A DNA stretch of 64,000 nucleotides from Bradysia coprophila. Taxonomy: Eukaryota > Arthropoda > Insecta > Diptera > Sciaridae. Under the pieces are notes generated by a model. That model did no database searches, had not been told where the DNA came from, and saw nothing but the letters and a program-made list of their open reading frames with translations. The translations under genes were made by a program, and so were the position numbers. The stretch covers positions 806,001 through 870,000 of the forward strand of contig NW_023503555.1 in the NCBI RefSeq assembly GCF_014529535.1, read 5' to 3'. Positions 12,025-23,289 of the stretch are shown here, piece by piece (position 1 is the stretch's first letter; each line of letters opens with the position of its first letter).

Positions 12025-12376
12025 CAGGGTTATCGACTCTAAGAGTAATTATATCTAGAGAGGAAGTTTGGAACAAAATTACGTAAAATACGTGGTCCCA
12101 ACTGAAATACGAAATGTGTGTCTGCCCTCTTAATTAAGAGGGCAAATTGAACTATCAAAAGTGAAGTAACGTCAGCGTCAACATGTATTGGTGTAAAAGT
12201 ATACGAAATGTGTATCTTATACAAACTGATGTTGGGACCACATTTCGTCGGACACATTTCGGAGCCAATAAAAATTGGTGGGAGACACCCCCTTTTCATT
12301 TAAAAATTTCACCTCATCATCGGACGTGAAATATTTTGTATGAAAAGTTGGTCCTCCTCAACAGTTATCAACCCTG
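12025..12376. mobile_element. Possible CAGGG-ended foldback element
   Basis: CAGGGTTATC at the left and ATCAACCCTG at the right are inverse, as in hAT ends. Internal inverted blocks (ggtcccaac / gttgggacc; tacgaaatgtg) support a foldback. The flanking 8-mers match at only five of eight positions, so the target duplication is doubtful. Confidence 0.4.
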
Positions 12377-13035
12377 ATTTAATTGACCGCCGAAATATAA
12401 ATTCCGAGTGACCCACGACTTTTAACAGTCCTTACAACCATTTTCAGGACTAGCATTGACAATCGCTTACAAATCATTTCTATAGATTTGTTCCATCGTA
12501 CGGTAAAAACGACTTTTGGTCAGCAGACAACGAACGGCATCATCCACGGAGCCATAACCTTAACGCTTTTACGAACATTTCGTCAACAATACCTTTTTTG
12601 GTTACGGTTCTGTGGTTGACGTTTGGCCTTGGGGCCAAAATCGAGGTCAATTTTGGAAATTTTCTCTCGATTTTTTCCGTTCGGGCTGCAACTCGCGAAA
12701 ATACATCGTCCAAACCAAGTACACAAATAACTACTCCGATTGTTACTCCCTTGAGTGCTTTTCAAGTGACGAAACTATCAGTTGGTCTCCTCATACAAAC
12801 ACAAATTCTTATATGGCTTTATACGATTTTACTATTTCAGCCATATAAACAGGCACAAGCTCATTTTTGTTTGTATGAAAAACAGCTGAAACGCATTGAA
12901 TTACCAATTTCAGAGTCGCCGTGAGACTAGAATTACTCTGAATTGTTTTCAACATCTTTTTCTCACTTCTCGATGGACGTGACGAATTTTAAACGAAAAT
13001 GATTTTTGTTCAACTTCTCTTTTCAGTATACCAAA

Positions 13036-14009
13036 ATGCCTGAAGAAAACGCACCGGAAAACCGTGGCTTTGCAGCCCTTAAAGATCATGTCATGAACAA
13101 TCGACTCGATACAGCTCTGTGGGCATCGAGGATACTGACTATTGTGTTCGCAATAGGATACATTTTTCCGATATTCGGGTAAGACGATGAACCGATTGTG
13201 CCATTGAACTCTATAGTCGCTATACTGATTCCATCATCAAAACAAAAATTTGCAGAAGTGCGCAAACAGCCTACAACAAGGTGTTGATGGCGAATGCGGC
13301 AACAAGTGCATTTAGATTACATCAACGTTTGCCGCCAATTAAATTCACACGAGAGTTCTTATCGCTGTTGTTGGTGGAGGATTCGTGTCACTACTTATTT
13401 TTCTCGCTAATATTCCTGTACGTCTCGCCGCTGATAGTTATTTTGACGCCGGTCGTACTATTTGCCGTTTTACATTCGGCTAGTTATTCGCTAACGCTAC
13501 TTGATGTGAGTGTGGACTCTGACGATCCATTCAAGCCAATTTTCATTGAGATTTTCCCCTTTTCTCTTTACAGACAATAGGCCAAAATTCATGGTGGGGT
13601 GCTAGACTACTTATTTCAATCGTCGAACTACAGACCAGAAACATATTGAGATTGGTATCATTCTCGGAAATCTTCTTGATGCCAATTTGCATCATCTTCG
13701 TTTTCTGGTGAGTAAAAAAAAAATTATTTCGGCGACCATCGTCATATTCTAATTGCCACCGGGTGTCACATTCGCAGGGGTCGAGCTGGTCTAATGACAC
13801 CATTCGTTTACTATCACTTCTTGGTGTTGCGTTATTCGTCGCGTCGCAACCCATACACACGGAATATGTTCTATGAACTGCGATTGGCAACGGAAGCGGC
13901 TGCCAACAATCCAAGGGTGCCACCAATAATCAATAAAGTGGTACACAGCAGCGTAGCATTCATATCAAGATTGGCACCGCCAATGCAAGCAGCACCACCA
14001 CAGCAATAA
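13036..14009 (+). CDS. Kr-h2: Transmembrane protein 33 (Krueppel homolog 2)
   Basis: TMEM33/Pom33-family endoplasmic reticulum and nuclear-envelope membrane protein that associates with reticulons and shapes the tubular ER. Four exons (13036-13178, 13256-13505, 13574-13707, 13778-14009) give 252 residues, the usual family length. Exon joints keep frame at IFG|SAQTAYNKVL, LLD|TIGQNSWWGARL and IIFVFW|GRAGLMTPFVYYHFL. Hydrophobic segments lie in exon 1 (ASRILTIVFAIGYIFPIF), exon 2 (CHYLFFSLIFLYVSPLIV and a further one) and exon 3. The FVYYHFLVLRYSSRRNPYTR stretch and the cytosolic tail with a short proline/alanine/glutamine-rich end are typical. A 5' untranslated intron ends at about 13025. Confidence 0.9.
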
Positions 14010-14582
14010 TTTAATATCGAATTTCTGTGTGTGTGCGCGTGAGTGTTTTTCCCTTCTCTTATTTCTTGTTTACACTTTACGTTAACTTGATGTAACATTT
14101 ACCAATCTTTCTTGGTAAGCTCTGTAATTTTGTAGGATTTTTTTTTTTTAAACAAACAAAGAAACTGTCCACTCGTTTGGGTATTATACAAAGCATATAA
14201 TCATAATTCATCATTGGACGAATGAAACAAAAGACCAATCCGATTCAATGTTCAAAGACTTTTTTTTCATTTTCTACCGACGCTACAACTCAAACAGTTC
14301 GTGAAAAATGCCTTAAACTTTAACCCACTATCAGTTCAATTAACGGCAAAGATAAGCGATCACCTGAGGTCACACTGGCTACCCAAAGGCGACTCCAACA
14401 AGAGAGCAGCTTACAGCGTTAATTTAACTTCAATATTCGGTTCTAATGTCTTTGGGTCGTCTAGACTCAAAGCGCGCACCACGAATCGCCCATATGGCCA
14501 GACCGGTCCTGCTTTTGGACAGAATGATCTTTTGTGCTTGGTTCTGAATGAATAAAAGTAAACTAGTGGCTTGACTTCCAAC

Positions 14583-14898
14583 CAGGGCCTACTTTTTAGA
14601 AACTTTTAGAAAAAATCGAGAAAATCAAGAAACTTTGAGAAATTCAAGAAACTTCGAGAAATATTTCTTGAATTTCTCAAAGTTTCTTGATTTTCTCGAA
14701 TTAAAGAAATTTCAAGAAATTCCAGAAAATTCAAGAAACTCGAGAAACTTCGAGAAATTCAAGAAATTTCAAGAAACTAATTTCTCGAGTTTCTTGAAGT
14801 TTTTCGAATTTCTCGAATTCGAGAAATTTTAAGAAATTCGAGAAAATTCGAGAAATTTCGAGAAATTCAAGAAATTAGTTTCCAAAAAGTAGGTCCTG
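14583..14898. mobile_element. hAT-like MITE filled with GAAATTC/AAGAAA-type simple repeats
   Basis: The ends CAGGGCCTACTTTTTAGAAA and its inverse (tttccaaaaagtaggtcctg) are flanked by the exact 8-bp duplication CTTCCAAC (14575-14582 and 14899-14906). The roughly 270-bp interior is almost entirely permutations of caagaaattc and cgagaaattt in both orientations, able to fold on itself at many registers. CAGGG ends with an 8-bp duplication fit the hAT superfamily. Non-coding. Confidence 0.85.
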
Positions 14899-17579
14899 CT
14901 TCCAACAGAGCGTTTTGTCTAACCAACAATTCAACACATGGAAAATAACCACTCAACGCTTCAAATTTCCGCCTTTGTGTTGTGAGTGCCTATTCTTTCA
15001 GAAATTTGGACGCTATACTACAGACAGAACTCTCTTTGTTTGTTAAAGAGAGAGGGTGAAGAGAGATACTCGCTCTGAGAGAGTTAATTCCCACTTACTA
15101 GATCACTTACATCGGAAAACGTCGTTTTCGCTTCTTGTATTGTTTGAACGTACTAATATCATTGAATATACCTAAAGTAGTTGCTGGATCTTTCCTATGG
15201 TTTCGCAACATGACGCATGTGGCATGTAAAAGATTTCCCATCAATGTCTCGAAATCGGGTTACAAAAGAAGTAACAGGCTCTTTAGTACAACTGTGCTGA
15301 TGATATGTCTGCCGTCTATAAATGGTTAATCTACATCAAGTTAAATGCGGTCTGCTAGAAAACGTACAATTGCATTGCGTCATCTCTCATTTATGCGTTG
15401 GATATGCTTTCATTCCAATTCATTTAAGTAAGCCTTTATGTCAAAAGTTTATGGAAAATTTGAGCTTCATTTACTTCGAACGAATTGTCGCGATCATTTT
15501 TAAAACACAGATGACACAGTCTTATGTTACTATTACCCTTGTCATCTGATGTCGACAACGATGACCAAAAATAAGCGATAAACTCTGGCATTTGGTTCAC
15601 TTATAAAGTCAAATGAACAACTAATGAAGGACTAGATTTGATTTTTCGAAAATATACCCTATACCCTATATATCTACTTAAAATATACCCTATACTTGGC
15701 AATACTTAAAACAAATGAAGTCATAGATTTAATTATTGCATGGCGATACGATTACCGTTTGTAGGCCTTACCAAGGTATTTGATTCGGGTGTTTTTCATG
15801 AACTGTGGTACTCATCTCTACACTTTATTGTTATCAGACACGTAAATGAAATCTAATAGCAATGACAACGTCTTATAAACTAATTAAAACTCATCGAAAC
15901 ATGCGCAAACATATATTGCATTCTGTAATTGTTTTGCAATTCACACAGAACACAATTGTAAAGTTTAATTGAATTTTATAATACATTTAGCTAATTTGGT
16001 ATTTAATTAAAAACTGCGGTATTTAAGGTGATTTTTTTTGTATAATTAAAAAAGAAGAAGAAAATTTAGATTTGGAAAGTGTAGATTTTTTATATTAAAA
16101 TGAATGGTAAACGTTTTCACTTTGAATGGGGTTTAGTTCTTGTGTTTTTTTCAATTATTTTTTAATATTTAATTTAACGAAAGATATAACAAGCCAAAAA
16201 ATTACAAAAAGTGAAGCACTTGTGTTGTTCAGTAAATCATGTTAATTGATCAATTGAAATTTCGATTAAAAGAAAATGCAACAAAACGTTTTTTTTTATC
16301 ATCTATTGAGACACAGACACACCCGATACACAATTTTGGATGTAAAAAACTTATTGATTTGTCAGTATTTTTAGTTGAAATATATTTTCATTGCTCACTG
16401 AAATGTGTAACAAAGTCGTTCATATTTTGCCTTGAATTCCCTTTCTGCGGCGAAGTGACTATTTGCTACATCACAGGCAAATTGGCCCAACAATTTAGGT
16501 GTGGCATCACGGTTGGGTTGAACAAAACTTAAATAGAAGCGTGACACCAACTCTGTTTTGTTTTTCATGTTCTTATTGAGGGACTCAAGTACTATACGGA
16601 ACCACATTCAGTTCGCGGATCCATCCAGCCGTTTCAGAGAACCGGCACTCATGGCCGTGCGGGGCCGACGAGTCAATTTGAATACAGATTGTTATCGCAA
16701 CGGATAGAGGGACTAATTCTAAGCTTATTCGTATTGAAATGGCTTCCCTCGACAACTTGACTTGACCTCGTAGCTACAGCCAGCTAAAGTCGAAAATTCG
16801 ACATCTTTGAATGGTGATATGTCCAAGACGAAGAAAGTTTGAAACTCTTTGAATGGCGATATTGGTAGAGGATTCCATGCCCTATTAAACTCCGAGAACG
16901 TTTTTTTTAACAAAATTTGTGTGAATTGTACAATATTTGAAAAACTTTATTTTCACCATCCTCGGCGAAACTTGGACTCATCTGTAATACACAGGTTGAC
17001 CCTGTCTGCAACAAAACAATAATGCCTGATCAGCCTGCAGTCTAAGCTTTACAACGATACCACACTTTCCATACCAGCCTCACAACAAGTATCTGTTACG
17101 AAATTTTGTTTGCAGCAAATAGTATCTACCTTTCTCCAGAGCTCGCAACTAATTTTCTTGAAAATGCTTCTCGAGAAATTTTGGAAAATTTTTAAGAAAT
17201 TTCGAGAAAACAAAGAAAATATTTTGTTTTTTTCAAAGGTAGGTTCTGCTTTCTACGAGATTGTGGGTTTTATGTTATCCGATTTGCCATGGATAAAGTA
17301 GATACGTCTTTAACGAATGGGTCGTTGGGAACGTCTGGTTTCTGTCAGATTCAATTAAGTACTCAACTCATGGTTTTTATTCAAATTCTTATATTCATTG
17401 ATGTGTCGGAGGAGTCAAAGGAGAAGGAGACTACAAAATCTTAAATTAAGTTATATTAGTGTCGTCATAACCTCACAGGTAAACTCATAAACTTACTTCT
17501 CGCATTCTTCGTTAAACCGATAACAGATTCAGTTAACCTTTCACATTTATTTTCTCTAGATCCTTTAAGAGGAATAGGC

Positions 17580-17795
17580 ACATGGCTCTCATCCTTTTTG
17601 GAAAAAGTCGCATCGTTTGGTGTTAAAATGTGTTAGTTTTCAGCAAAAATTTAAACGTTTGTGTGAAAATTTTCGTAAAATATTGAGTTTTCTCGGACTG
17701 AGGTTGCATCACCACAAACATTTACATTTTTACTGAAAACTAACACATTTTAACACTAAACGATGGTCGTACTTTTTCCAAAAAGGATGCGAGTC
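17580..17795. mobile_element. Foldback element
   Basis: The left arm (ctcatcctttttggaaaaag, then gttaaaatgtgttagttttc) and its inverse near 17720-17795 (gaaaactaacacattttaac, then ctttttccaaaaaggatgcg) pair over about 70 bp with few mismatches. No clean target duplication was seen. Confidence 0.65.
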
Positions 17796-18813
17796 CAAAA
17801 TTATCATCAAAATAATAATAGTTTTACCCATGAATGTAGGCAACAATTTAGCCATATGTAGATTCCTCTCATTCCTCTAAAGAAATAGAAGATTACGTTC
17901 AATCTATGAGTTCACGTGGCTCGATTGGACACCATGACAAAAATGTAATTCAAAGTCTAAGTTTAAATCGAAATTCAAATGATTCCTTACTTGATTATAA
18001 TCGATCATAAATCTTCAATGTTGATACGATTAAGTTACTTCTCAAAATTCTTATCCAAAGTCTGTAAAAAACGGATAAAGTTAAAACTCGAAATGGAGCG
18101 CACGGTCAAAACAAGCGACTTACGATAACTAACACAAATTTAACATTGAAATCGCGACTTCTTATCGGCTGTAAGCGCGATCACATTAGTCTCTCTAATT
18201 TAATTGCTTTGAGCGTATCTTAACCATCTTTGAAATAAAAAGCTTTTTCGGTATGACTGATGAAAGTTACTGTTTTTTTCGCCTCAAGCGCGGCGTTATT
18301 GCTGGACCAGTGTCACCGTTCGTCACAATCCATACCCTACTAATATATTATGGTCAATAACCAGTAGAGAGCCTACACCCCAGGAAAATTTGAACTGATT
18401 TTAAAGATTGGAAATGCTGTGAACCCCCAGTGAAGTAACAGCAGATAGAAAATTGCTTCGTAAACGTCGACTATTCTAGGAGGCAACTCAGTTCGCCTTT
18501 ATCTCGACTACACAATTTTAATTTTTATGCCTTGAAGTGTCAGTATGGATCCAATTTACAAAATTGATTTGACTTCAGCGACGCTTGGCAAGCGGTTTTT
18601 ATTTGAAACAGTACAGAACAAAGTCCGACGAAAGTAATCTCTGGATCGTTTCGCAGAATCGCAAACTTTCGATATAATGTGTAAAATTATTTGAAGAAAT
18701 TGTTGTTAATGCATCACTGTAGAATGTTACATTTTATCACAAACTTATTATCTGCCGTCTTTAGAAAACAAACGGAGGGAGTAAATTTTAATCAGCCAAC
18801 AAATGCTTGAGTC

Positions 18814-19339
18814 CGAGGGGTAACTCACTTCTAGATTAAATGGATTAAATGGATTAAATGGATTAAATGGTATTAAATGGATTTAATGGATTAAATGGAT
18901 TAAATGGATTTAATGGATTAAATGGAATAAAAATTGGATTAAATGGATTAAATAGGAAAAAACTTCATTTTACCAAATACTGTAAAAGTCTCAAAAATTG
19001 TTGATTTTGATCGAACCACTTACTACAACTCATACTACAATGTTAAAAAGCGAAAAAATCCACTTTTAGTAGTTTTTGATGTAAAGTGGATTAAATGGAT
19101 TAAATGGATTAAATAAATTTAATACCATTTTTAACAAAAAAAAATTCCTATACCTCACGAGTACTTAAACGAGCTGGGGATCGTGCAAATCTATTTTTCG
19201 CAATTAGTTTACAAATTTTTCAGGTGGGTAGCCTAATTATTTCGGTAAAACTAAAATTTTTTTTTTGGATTAAATGGATTAAATGGATTTAATGGATTTA
19301 ATGGATTAAATGGATTAAATGGAAGTGCGTCACCCCTCG
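18814..19339. mobile_element. hAT-like MITE carrying a TGGATTAAA minisatellite
   Basis: The ends CGAGGGGTAACTCACTTC and, inverted, CGAGGGGTGACGCACTTC are flanked by exact CTTGAGTC duplications (18806-18813 and 19340-19347). Inside, a 9-bp unit (tggattaaa) is repeated in three blocks, about 18838-18957, 19085-19120 and 19266-19321, all in the same orientation and separated by non-repeat AT-rich DNA. A 74-bp relative with its own duplication lies at 45593-45666. Confidence 0.85.
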
Positions 19340-19654
19340 CTTGAGTCATTTCGAAGAGGGATGGCATACAAACAGTCAGTAGTATTGAGTGGACCTGGCC
19401 CGATAGAATCTGAGTTTAATTTCCGAACAAACTTCATTAAAAATGTCTTGCCTGTCTTGCATTCGTTGAAAATCAATAGAGCCGACCCAATTGAATTTTC
19501 AAAACTCAATGCCCAAGTCGTCCGGGCCGGTGATTTCAGGCAGTCTGCACACCTCTAAGAATCAGAGTCCAATCAGTATAATTTGTGATTTATGAAATTT
19601 GAGTCCAACTTTTTATTATTTGTTAATCATTCTTAGTCTGGTGAACACCAGAAG

Positions 19655-20957
19655 ATGTCCTCGGCAGCAAGTGTGTGCGGAGCAATATTTTTCGTCGTCT
19701 ATTCGATTATCGGAATTGCGGGTTTGAATAGTTGAACAGTTGGTTTTTTAATTCTGTTTTGAAATTTTAATTAGGCAATTCGATAACGACCATAGCGTTG
19801 CTGCGTGATCGAAAAATACGACAACACTCAACGACGGCTTTCATTCTTTCGCTGTGCATATCGGATTGGATCTTTTCTCTAGTTGTCATGCCTTTGATGG
19901 CTGCTGCATACATGAATGAAGTAAGTTAAAGGTTCGAAAGAAATCCATTTTAACGATGCACTCGTTAATAACACTGGTTGACTATAGCAATAGCACTACC
20001 ATTGTCGTAGTCAATATTTGGCGGCTAATGGTATCAGAATATGATTTCCATTCCGTTCTTTAGGACAAGAGTCATGTGTTCTTGGTGTGAGTTAAAACAC
20101 ACAATACATGCAACTACACACACCTACATACGTATCAAAATTTGACGTCTGACATACGAGTGCTAATGCTAGGAGCAGTGCTATGCTAATATCGTTTGTG
20201 AGTTCGTTTGTTTTTGTGCAGGATCTGATGTCGAACAAAATATTGTGTAAATTGCACATATCAGCACTGATGACTAATTTCTCCATTACCATGAATAGCA
20301 TAGCAGCAATAGCCATAAATAGGTATTTGAGAGAAATAGTAAGCTTTTTTTTTACTCGCATTCAACATTCAATTCAACCTCATTCCAAGGTACATACTCA
20401 TCGTTCATAATAGCTTTTATAAGAACGTCTATCGCAACTCCATCGTGTTGCCACAATTATTAATAATCTGGCTCCTGCCGAGTGTACTGATATTATTTCC
20501 CTTATTTGATAAATGGGGAACATTAGGGAAAAGCCGAGAGTTATGCAAAGTGATGGAAAAAGATGGCAGGTCATCGGAGGACTTTTTGTATGTGGTCGGA
20601 GGTATTATTCCATGCGTCATCGTTGGCGTTTTATACGCTCGCATTAACTGTAAAGTTCGCCAACAATCCAAAAATATGTCGCAGCATAAGACACTTGGTC
20701 CGTCATCGAGAAACGAACGTAATTTGACGATGATGACTTTAGCGATTTATGTTGCATGTTTGGTGTGCTGTGTTCCGGTGGTTATTGAACACTTTTGGTT
20801 CATGTCACTGGACAATCCTTGGCCGAATGTGATTGCAGCAATATGTGGCGGTTTAATATTTATTATCGATCCCTTTATTTATGCCGCTACGAATCGTAAG
20901 TATCGAGCTGCTTACCGCAGATTATTTGCCGATATGAAATTTTGGGATAAGCAATAG
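19655..20957 (+). CDS. Orphan class A GPCR, Tre1/moody type
   Basis: Seven-helix plasma-membrane receptor related to fly Tre1 (germ-cell and neural migration) and moody (blood-brain barrier); the ligand cannot be read from sequence. Exons 19655-19721, 19775-19920, 20222-20322 and 20390-20957 give 293 residues. Exon 3 ends inside the arginine codon of NRY, and the true exon 4 begins G|TAC so that NRY is followed by ILIVHNSFYKNVYR, as in Tre1. Features: GNS in helix 1; SLCISDWIF in helix 2; Cys80 and Cys157 as the extracellular disulfide pair; NRY (104-106) in place of DRY; KWGTLG...CKVMEKDG; DPFIY (265-269) in place of NPxxY. The third loop is short and the tail after helix 8 is only about 20 residues, shorter than fly Tre1. 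AATAAA lies at 21013. Confidence 0.85.
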
Positions 20958-21107
20958 ACATTTTCGTTTTGTTATCCGAAGTATAGTACGTATAGTATCA
21001 TTCATTGATCGAAATAAATTTGATTTGAAATTTGAAACATAGAATCGCTTTACTTTTCGTAATAACTGTTTGAAATTATTGGAATATTCGAGTTCCTGAA
21101 TTGGCTT

Positions 21108-21153
21108 CTTCATGTACTGCGCACGGTGCGCTTCATGTACTGCGCACGGTGCG
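21108..21153 (+). repeat. 23-bp tandem duplication spanning an element end
   Basis: The unit cttcatgtactgcg plus cacggtgcg occurs twice in a row (21108-21130, 21131-21153), covering the flank and first nine bases of the element that starts at 21145. Confidence 0.85.
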
Positions 21154-22030
21154 GCTGAACAACTTTTTTTTCGAAAAGTTCGTAAACATGGGGTTTTCTT
21201 GTTAAAAATGATTGGGGTGATCCTAACGATTATTTTTCTCCTAAATTTAAAATGTTTTGCCCGGGCCTTCTCGAGAAAAGTTGATTTATCTTTAAAAAAT
21301 GAGTCAAAAATGGCCCTTTGTGAAATGTTTTCTACTAGGAAAGCTTGTTAATGTATTTTTTTGGTTTTATAAGCTAAATTATAAGAAGTAGAGACTCAAA
21401 CCTTCACAACGGTACCTTACACACCATATTCGAACCTTTGATATATGATTGGAATCCCGTTTTCGACGAACTTTAAGGAAATTTCGATGGTTATGTTGGT
21501 TTTCCAGGTATTTTTTTTAGCTAATAGGTCCGAGCTATTTTTTTTCAATTGTTTCATAAAGATGACATCCATACCTTTCGATTGATACCAAACAAGGCAT
21601 AAAAAGACTCGAGTAAGGGAGCCGGAACTGATTTCCTCTCGAGAAATAACAATTTTTTATGAAATAATGGAACTCGGTAAAGTGTTTTACAGCAGGAAAT
21701 CTCGTTTATTCAATTTTTTAGGTTTCTTATTACTTTTGCAAGAGAAAGAGACTCTAACCTTCACAACAGTACCCTACACACGACGTTTAAACTTTTGGAT
21801 CAGGAGTAGGATCACTTTCTTCGAGCAGTTTTAAGGGAGTTACAAACATTTTGCAACAAAAAAAGTTTTTGACTCATTTTTTAAAGATAAATCAACTTTT
21901 CTCGAGAAGGCCCGGGCAAAACATTTTAAATTTAGGAGAAAAATAATCGTTAGGATCACCCCAATCATTTTTAACAAGAAAACCCCATGTTTACGAACTT
22001 TTCGAAAAAAAGTTGTTCAACCGCACCGTG
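21145..22030. mobile_element. CAC-ended DNA element with ~165-bp inverted repeats
   Basis: An 886-bp element bounded by CACGGTGCGG and its inverse. The inverted repeats (21145-21313 and 21867-22030) are nearly identical over about 165 bp and include cccgggccttctcgagaaaa. TGCG sits directly outside both ends (21141-21144, 22031-22034), a possible 4-bp target duplication. The interior has two diverged direct repeats (about 21329-21500 and 21676-21850, sharing gagactc-aaccttcacaac and taccttacacac). CAC ends with a 4-bp duplication suggest the CMC/Chapaev group; the CACGGTG heptamer also recalls Transib, which duplicates 5 bp. No transposase. Confidence 0.8.
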
Positions 22031-23289
22031 TGCGAGCCTTATCAATGAAAAAAACAATAATTTTGATGGTAATAATCCAAAAATTGCTTAAAATTTCCTA
22101 AATATTGAGCAACTGTTTTTTTCTTCTTCTATTTTCGTGCAAAAACTCTCGACTTGATAAGTACGTCATTCCGAAACATAACATCCACATTTCTATTTCC
22201 TATGCGAATTATGACCAGCCCACAAATCTAAACGACGCAATTCGGCAGCATGAAAATATAGATAGCATTCTCAGAATAACTTTAAATCGTGAATGGTATC
22301 TGACCTACCAACTGACCGACCCAGCGATAGATACCAAATATGTTCCGTTTGTTTTCAACTTTTTTGGTAATTGAGTTGCGAAAATTGATAATCAATTAGG
22401 TACTTGGTCATCAAGTACGGAAATCTCAAAATGAAGAGTACTACTCAAATATGACTCCGTTTACTCACCATTGAAAAACAATGAAAACCGGTATCTACTC
22501 TCCCTTTTTCCATTCTTGTAGTGTAAACGGACAACCTACGCAAACAGCACTCAGACTAGGACTAGCCCTATGGGCATTCGGACGATGCATGGAAGGTTTT
22601 TGTATGAACGAAAGGCAATCTAAAAATATTCATCTTTCAGCGCCCGAACGGCTTTTGGCTAACCATTCCGGCCCTGACGGCACTCCCAAGTTTGAGTGCC
22701 AACGCAAGACTTGCAATTCAATTTTTCGAAGGGAAATGCGAGGAACAAGCGCAGATATTTACTTCGGTCAGGCACCACAAATGCACGACGATGCATCATC
22801 GCCGACTACCGTGCTAATGGCAAAACTGACAAACTTTTTTCGAGATATCTGCCCCCCTGGTTGTGATGATCGAAAATGAAGCATAGTCTCCTCAATGACT
22901 AAACACTATGGAACTAAGAGGAATATGTGACTCTCAGAATTGAAGTTGGAAAATATTTTATATCTTCCGATAGTATTCGATTAAATACGCCTCGACATCA
23001 TCCAGATCTCTCATTCATAAATATGACACTATAGGGATAATGATTTAAACAAATGTGACACAATTGCATTCAAGTATACTTGAATTGGTCGTAATGTCTT
23101 GGGTTAAAAACATAACGATAAGGAGCGTGCGATTATGACTTCCAAAAATATTTTCTTAGAAGAGGGTTACAAAGAGAGGTCACGAGTCTGTGATTACGAA
23201 GAAGTTGAAGTGTCTGCTAGATCAGAATATTTTTCCTCAGTCAGTTCCAATTCTTACTTTGAGTGGTGCAAGTGAAATATAAAAAAAAA

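Larger units (their letters stand above)
8200..13035. other. Gene-free spacer between PFDN1 and TMEM33
   Basis: No protein-like ORF was recognised. It contains a GA microsatellite, a palindrome, one well-bounded MITE, two tRNA-like stretches and a possible foldback (all listed). A CAG acceptor at about 13025, ten bases before the TMEM33 start codon, implies that a non-coding first exon of that gene lies somewhere in the right part. Confidence 0.55.
14010..19654. other. Gene-free, repeat-bearing spacer between TMEM33 and the GPCR
   Basis: No protein-like ORF was recognised. Two MITEs with 8-bp target duplications and a foldback element are listed. A stretch near 17160-17260 (cgagaaattttgg... 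ending aaaggtaggttctgctttc) looks like a decayed copy of the 14.6-kb element. Confidence 0.55.
20958..23289. other. Spacer after the GPCR
   Basis: Mostly occupied by the CAC-ended element (listed). The remainder, 22035-23289, has no ORF I can assign; a 132-codon frame at 22481-22879 is discussed among the rejected items. Confidence 0.5.

Noticed and set aside
20339-20389. GTAAGC at 20339 as the GPCR exon 3 donor
   Set aside because: It gives NRYLREI and then a stop; the GTATTT donor at 20323 restores the NRYILIV sequence typical of the family.
22481-22879. 132-codon ORF with six cysteines and a slightly GC-rich body
   Set aside because: No recognisable domain, no clear signal peptide, no splice context and no neighbour support; could be real but I cannot support it.
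23263-23289. Nine-codon upstream extension of the secreted protein
   Set aside because: Begins with GTG, not ATG; the ATG at 23290 opens a good signal peptide.
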